Shown here in pieces: positions 5,654 to 6,773 of a stretch of 6,773 nt of DNA. Source of the DNA: an uncultured Campylobacter sp. (GTDB taxonomy: Bacteria; Campylobacterota; Campylobacteria; Campylobacterales; Campylobacteraceae); the NCBI RefSeq assembly GCF_937921625.1, contig NZ_CAKZTI010000059.1:1-6773 (forward strand). Direction: 5' to 3'. Under the pieces are notes generated by a model. That model saw only the letters and a program-made list of their open reading frames with translations, was not told the origin of the DNA and did no database searches. Made by a program: the position numbers and the translations under genes. The first letter of the stretch is position 1; each line of letters begins with the position of its first letter.

Positions 5654-6706
5654 TCACTCTGTGCGTCCCAAAATTTTATAAATTTGCTCGTCTGTGAGCT
5701 CAAGATCTAAAAATAGCTTATAAAACTCGCGCGTTTCGGCAACCATGTCAAATTTAAACGCTTCGGGGCAGGTTAAATTTATCAGCCATTTTAGCCCCAA
5801 AAACCTCATAAACGAAGGCGGGCGGTCAAACCACGAAAAGGGCTCGCGCGGGATGTAGTAGGCCTTTTTGTTTTTAACCGCGCTTAGCAGCTGCCACTTC
5901 GGATCGCCGTAAATTTTATCAAACAGCTCTTTTTCGTAGATGAGGATGACATCGGGGTCGTATTTAACGAGCTGTTCGAAGCTGATTTTTACGCGCCCGA
6001 AAGCCTTGGCGTTTGGATCCTCGCTACACTTATGCACGTTTTGTGCACCTGCTCGCTCGATGAGCGTCGCGTGCCACGAGCCCTCGCACTCGGTGGCTAG
6101 CCCGTCGCCGCCCTGCGCGTAGTAAATTTTTACCTTTTGCAGATTGTTTTTCTTAATGTATTCCTCAATCTGCGCAGTCAAATTTAGCGACTCTTTCGCG
6201 TAGTTTATGAGACCTGCTGCGCGCTCCTTTTTGCCCGTGATTTCGCCTAAAATTTCAAACCCGTCCAGATAATCCTCGAGCCTCACTGCGCTTAGATAGA
6301 GCATCGGCTTTTTGATTGAGCCGAAAACCTCGCTCATCTTTTTGGCGTTGCGCGAGCTTGCGTTTACGAGGATGAGATCTGGGTTTAGGCGCAGCAGCAT
6401 CTCGGCGTTTGGAATCTTACCCTGACCGAAAAAGCCGCCCACGACGGGCTGCTCTTGCACCTCTTTTTTAACGTAGGGGCGCTCGAAGGCGTTCCATTCG
6501 AAATTTACGCCGCTGATTTTAGCGAGATCAAGTGCGTAAAGCATATATAAAAGCGGCGGCGAGCTGGCGTAAATTTTAGATGGTTCTGCTTGCAGCTGCT
6601 CGATATTCTCGCTGTTTTGCGCGATATAGTCTTTGATCTGTTCGGGCGTCATCGCGAAGCAAAAGCCCGAAAACACAAAGAAAAACAACAGAAATTTGTT
6701 AAACAT
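5654..6706 (-). CDS. Periplasmic substrate-binding protein of an iron-chelate type ABC importer
   Basis: This 350-residue protein is the first gene of the operon and captures the substrate in the periplasm for the adjacent permease. A classical signal peptide covers residues 1-18 (Lys4, a phenylalanine/leucine-rich core, and a likely cleavage after CFA). Cys16 is not in a proper lipobox, so a soluble rather than lipid-anchored form is more likely. The two-lobe class III fold of the Peripla_BP_2 family is indicated by LLRLNPDLILV (104-114) in the first lobe, GSWHATLIERAGAQNV (209-224), YDPDVILIY (249-257) and the late SWFDRPPSFMRFLGLKWL (291-308), with a long helix linking the lobes (about 160-185). 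It resembles the iron-compound binding proteins annotated in Campylobacter; ferric siderophore, haem and a corrinoid are all possible. ATG 6706 has AAAGG 6 nt upstream. Confidence 0.92.
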   Translation of the reverse strand: MFNKFLLFFFVFSGFCFAMTPEQIKDYIAQNSENIEQLQAEPSKIYASSPPLLYMLYALDLAKISGVNFEWNAFERPYVKKEVQEQPVVGGFFGQGKIPNAEMLLRLNPDLILVNASSRNAKKMSEVFGSIKKPMLYLSAVRLEDYLDGFEILGEITGKKERAAGLINYAKESLNLTAQIEEYIKKNNLQKVKIYYAQGGDGLATECEGSWHATLIERAGAQNVHKCSEDPNAKAFGRVKISFEQLVKYDPDVILIYEKELFDKIYGDPKWQLLSAVKNKKAYYIPREPFSWFDRPPSFMRFLGLKWLINLTCPEAFKFDMVAETREFYKLFLDLELTDEQIYKILGRTE

Positions 6707-6731
6707 TTTTTGCCTTTAAATGATTTTGTAA

Positions 6732-6737
6732 AGTATA
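6732..6737 (-). promoter_or_regulatory. Candidate -10 box of the transporter operon
   Basis: TATACT on the minus strand lies 25 nt before the ATG of the binding-protein gene, preceded by AT-rich sequence with recurring T-runs, as is common in Campylobacter promoters. No good -35 is visible. A perfect palindrome ATTTTAAAAT at 6747-6756 lies just upstream and could be part of an operator such as a Fur site, but the match to a Fur box is not convincing by eye. Confidence 0.4.
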
Positions 6738-6773
6738 GCTAAAGAAATTTTAAAATAGATTTTATTATATAAA

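Noticed and set aside
5940..6122. Plus-strand frame of 60 codons inside the binding-protein gene
   Set aside because: It is antisense to a clearly conserved protein, and its Cys/Ser/Pro-rich content is typical of a shadow frame.
1..6773. CRISPR array, tRNA, rRNA, transposase or integrase
   Set aside because: No spaced direct repeats, no cloverleaf or rRNA-like sequence, and no recombinase motifs were seen on either strand.

Overview
All recognisable genes in this window lie on the minus strand, so the map is described in the direction of transcription, from right to left. The organism is most likely a Campylobacter of the higher-GC oral/intestinal group (C. gracilis, C. showae or C. rectus type; genus inferred, species not resolvable). 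The flanking genes are near 50% GC by spot counts, AAATTT-type words are frequent, and the iron-type ABC operon has the look of Campylobacterota genes.

Right part (6706 down to 3896): a tight three-gene operon for import of an iron chelate or related cofactor. It encodes an exported substrate-binding protein, a FecCD-type permease 10 nt downstream, and an ATPase whose ATG overlaps the permease stop by one base. A TATACT box and an AT-rich leader precede it.

Middle part (3836 down to 745): an AT-rich three-gene cassette that interrupts the GC-rich chromosome. The first two genes look like GapS4a and GapS4b, the pair making up the GAPS4 anti-phage system described from Gamma-Mobile-Trio islands of Vibrio. 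GapS4a has an N-terminal region like a PD-(D/E)XK nuclease. The third gene, 3 nt further on, encodes a full-length nucleoid-associated protein of the NA37 (YejK/NdpA) family. The spacing between genes is 2 to 3 nt, which implies one transcript. A TATAAT box and a strong AGGAGG ribosome site lie directly in front of the first gene. I see this as a defence cassette with a possible third, DNA-binding component, and it is the most interesting part of the window.

Left part (744 down to 1): about 170 bp of apparently decayed non-coding DNA with two hairpins and a 12-codon tail that looks like the 3' end of a lost gene. It is followed by the first 191 codons of a conserved hypothetical protein of host-like composition that runs off the window edge.

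I found no transposase, integrase, tRNA, rRNA or CRISPR array.
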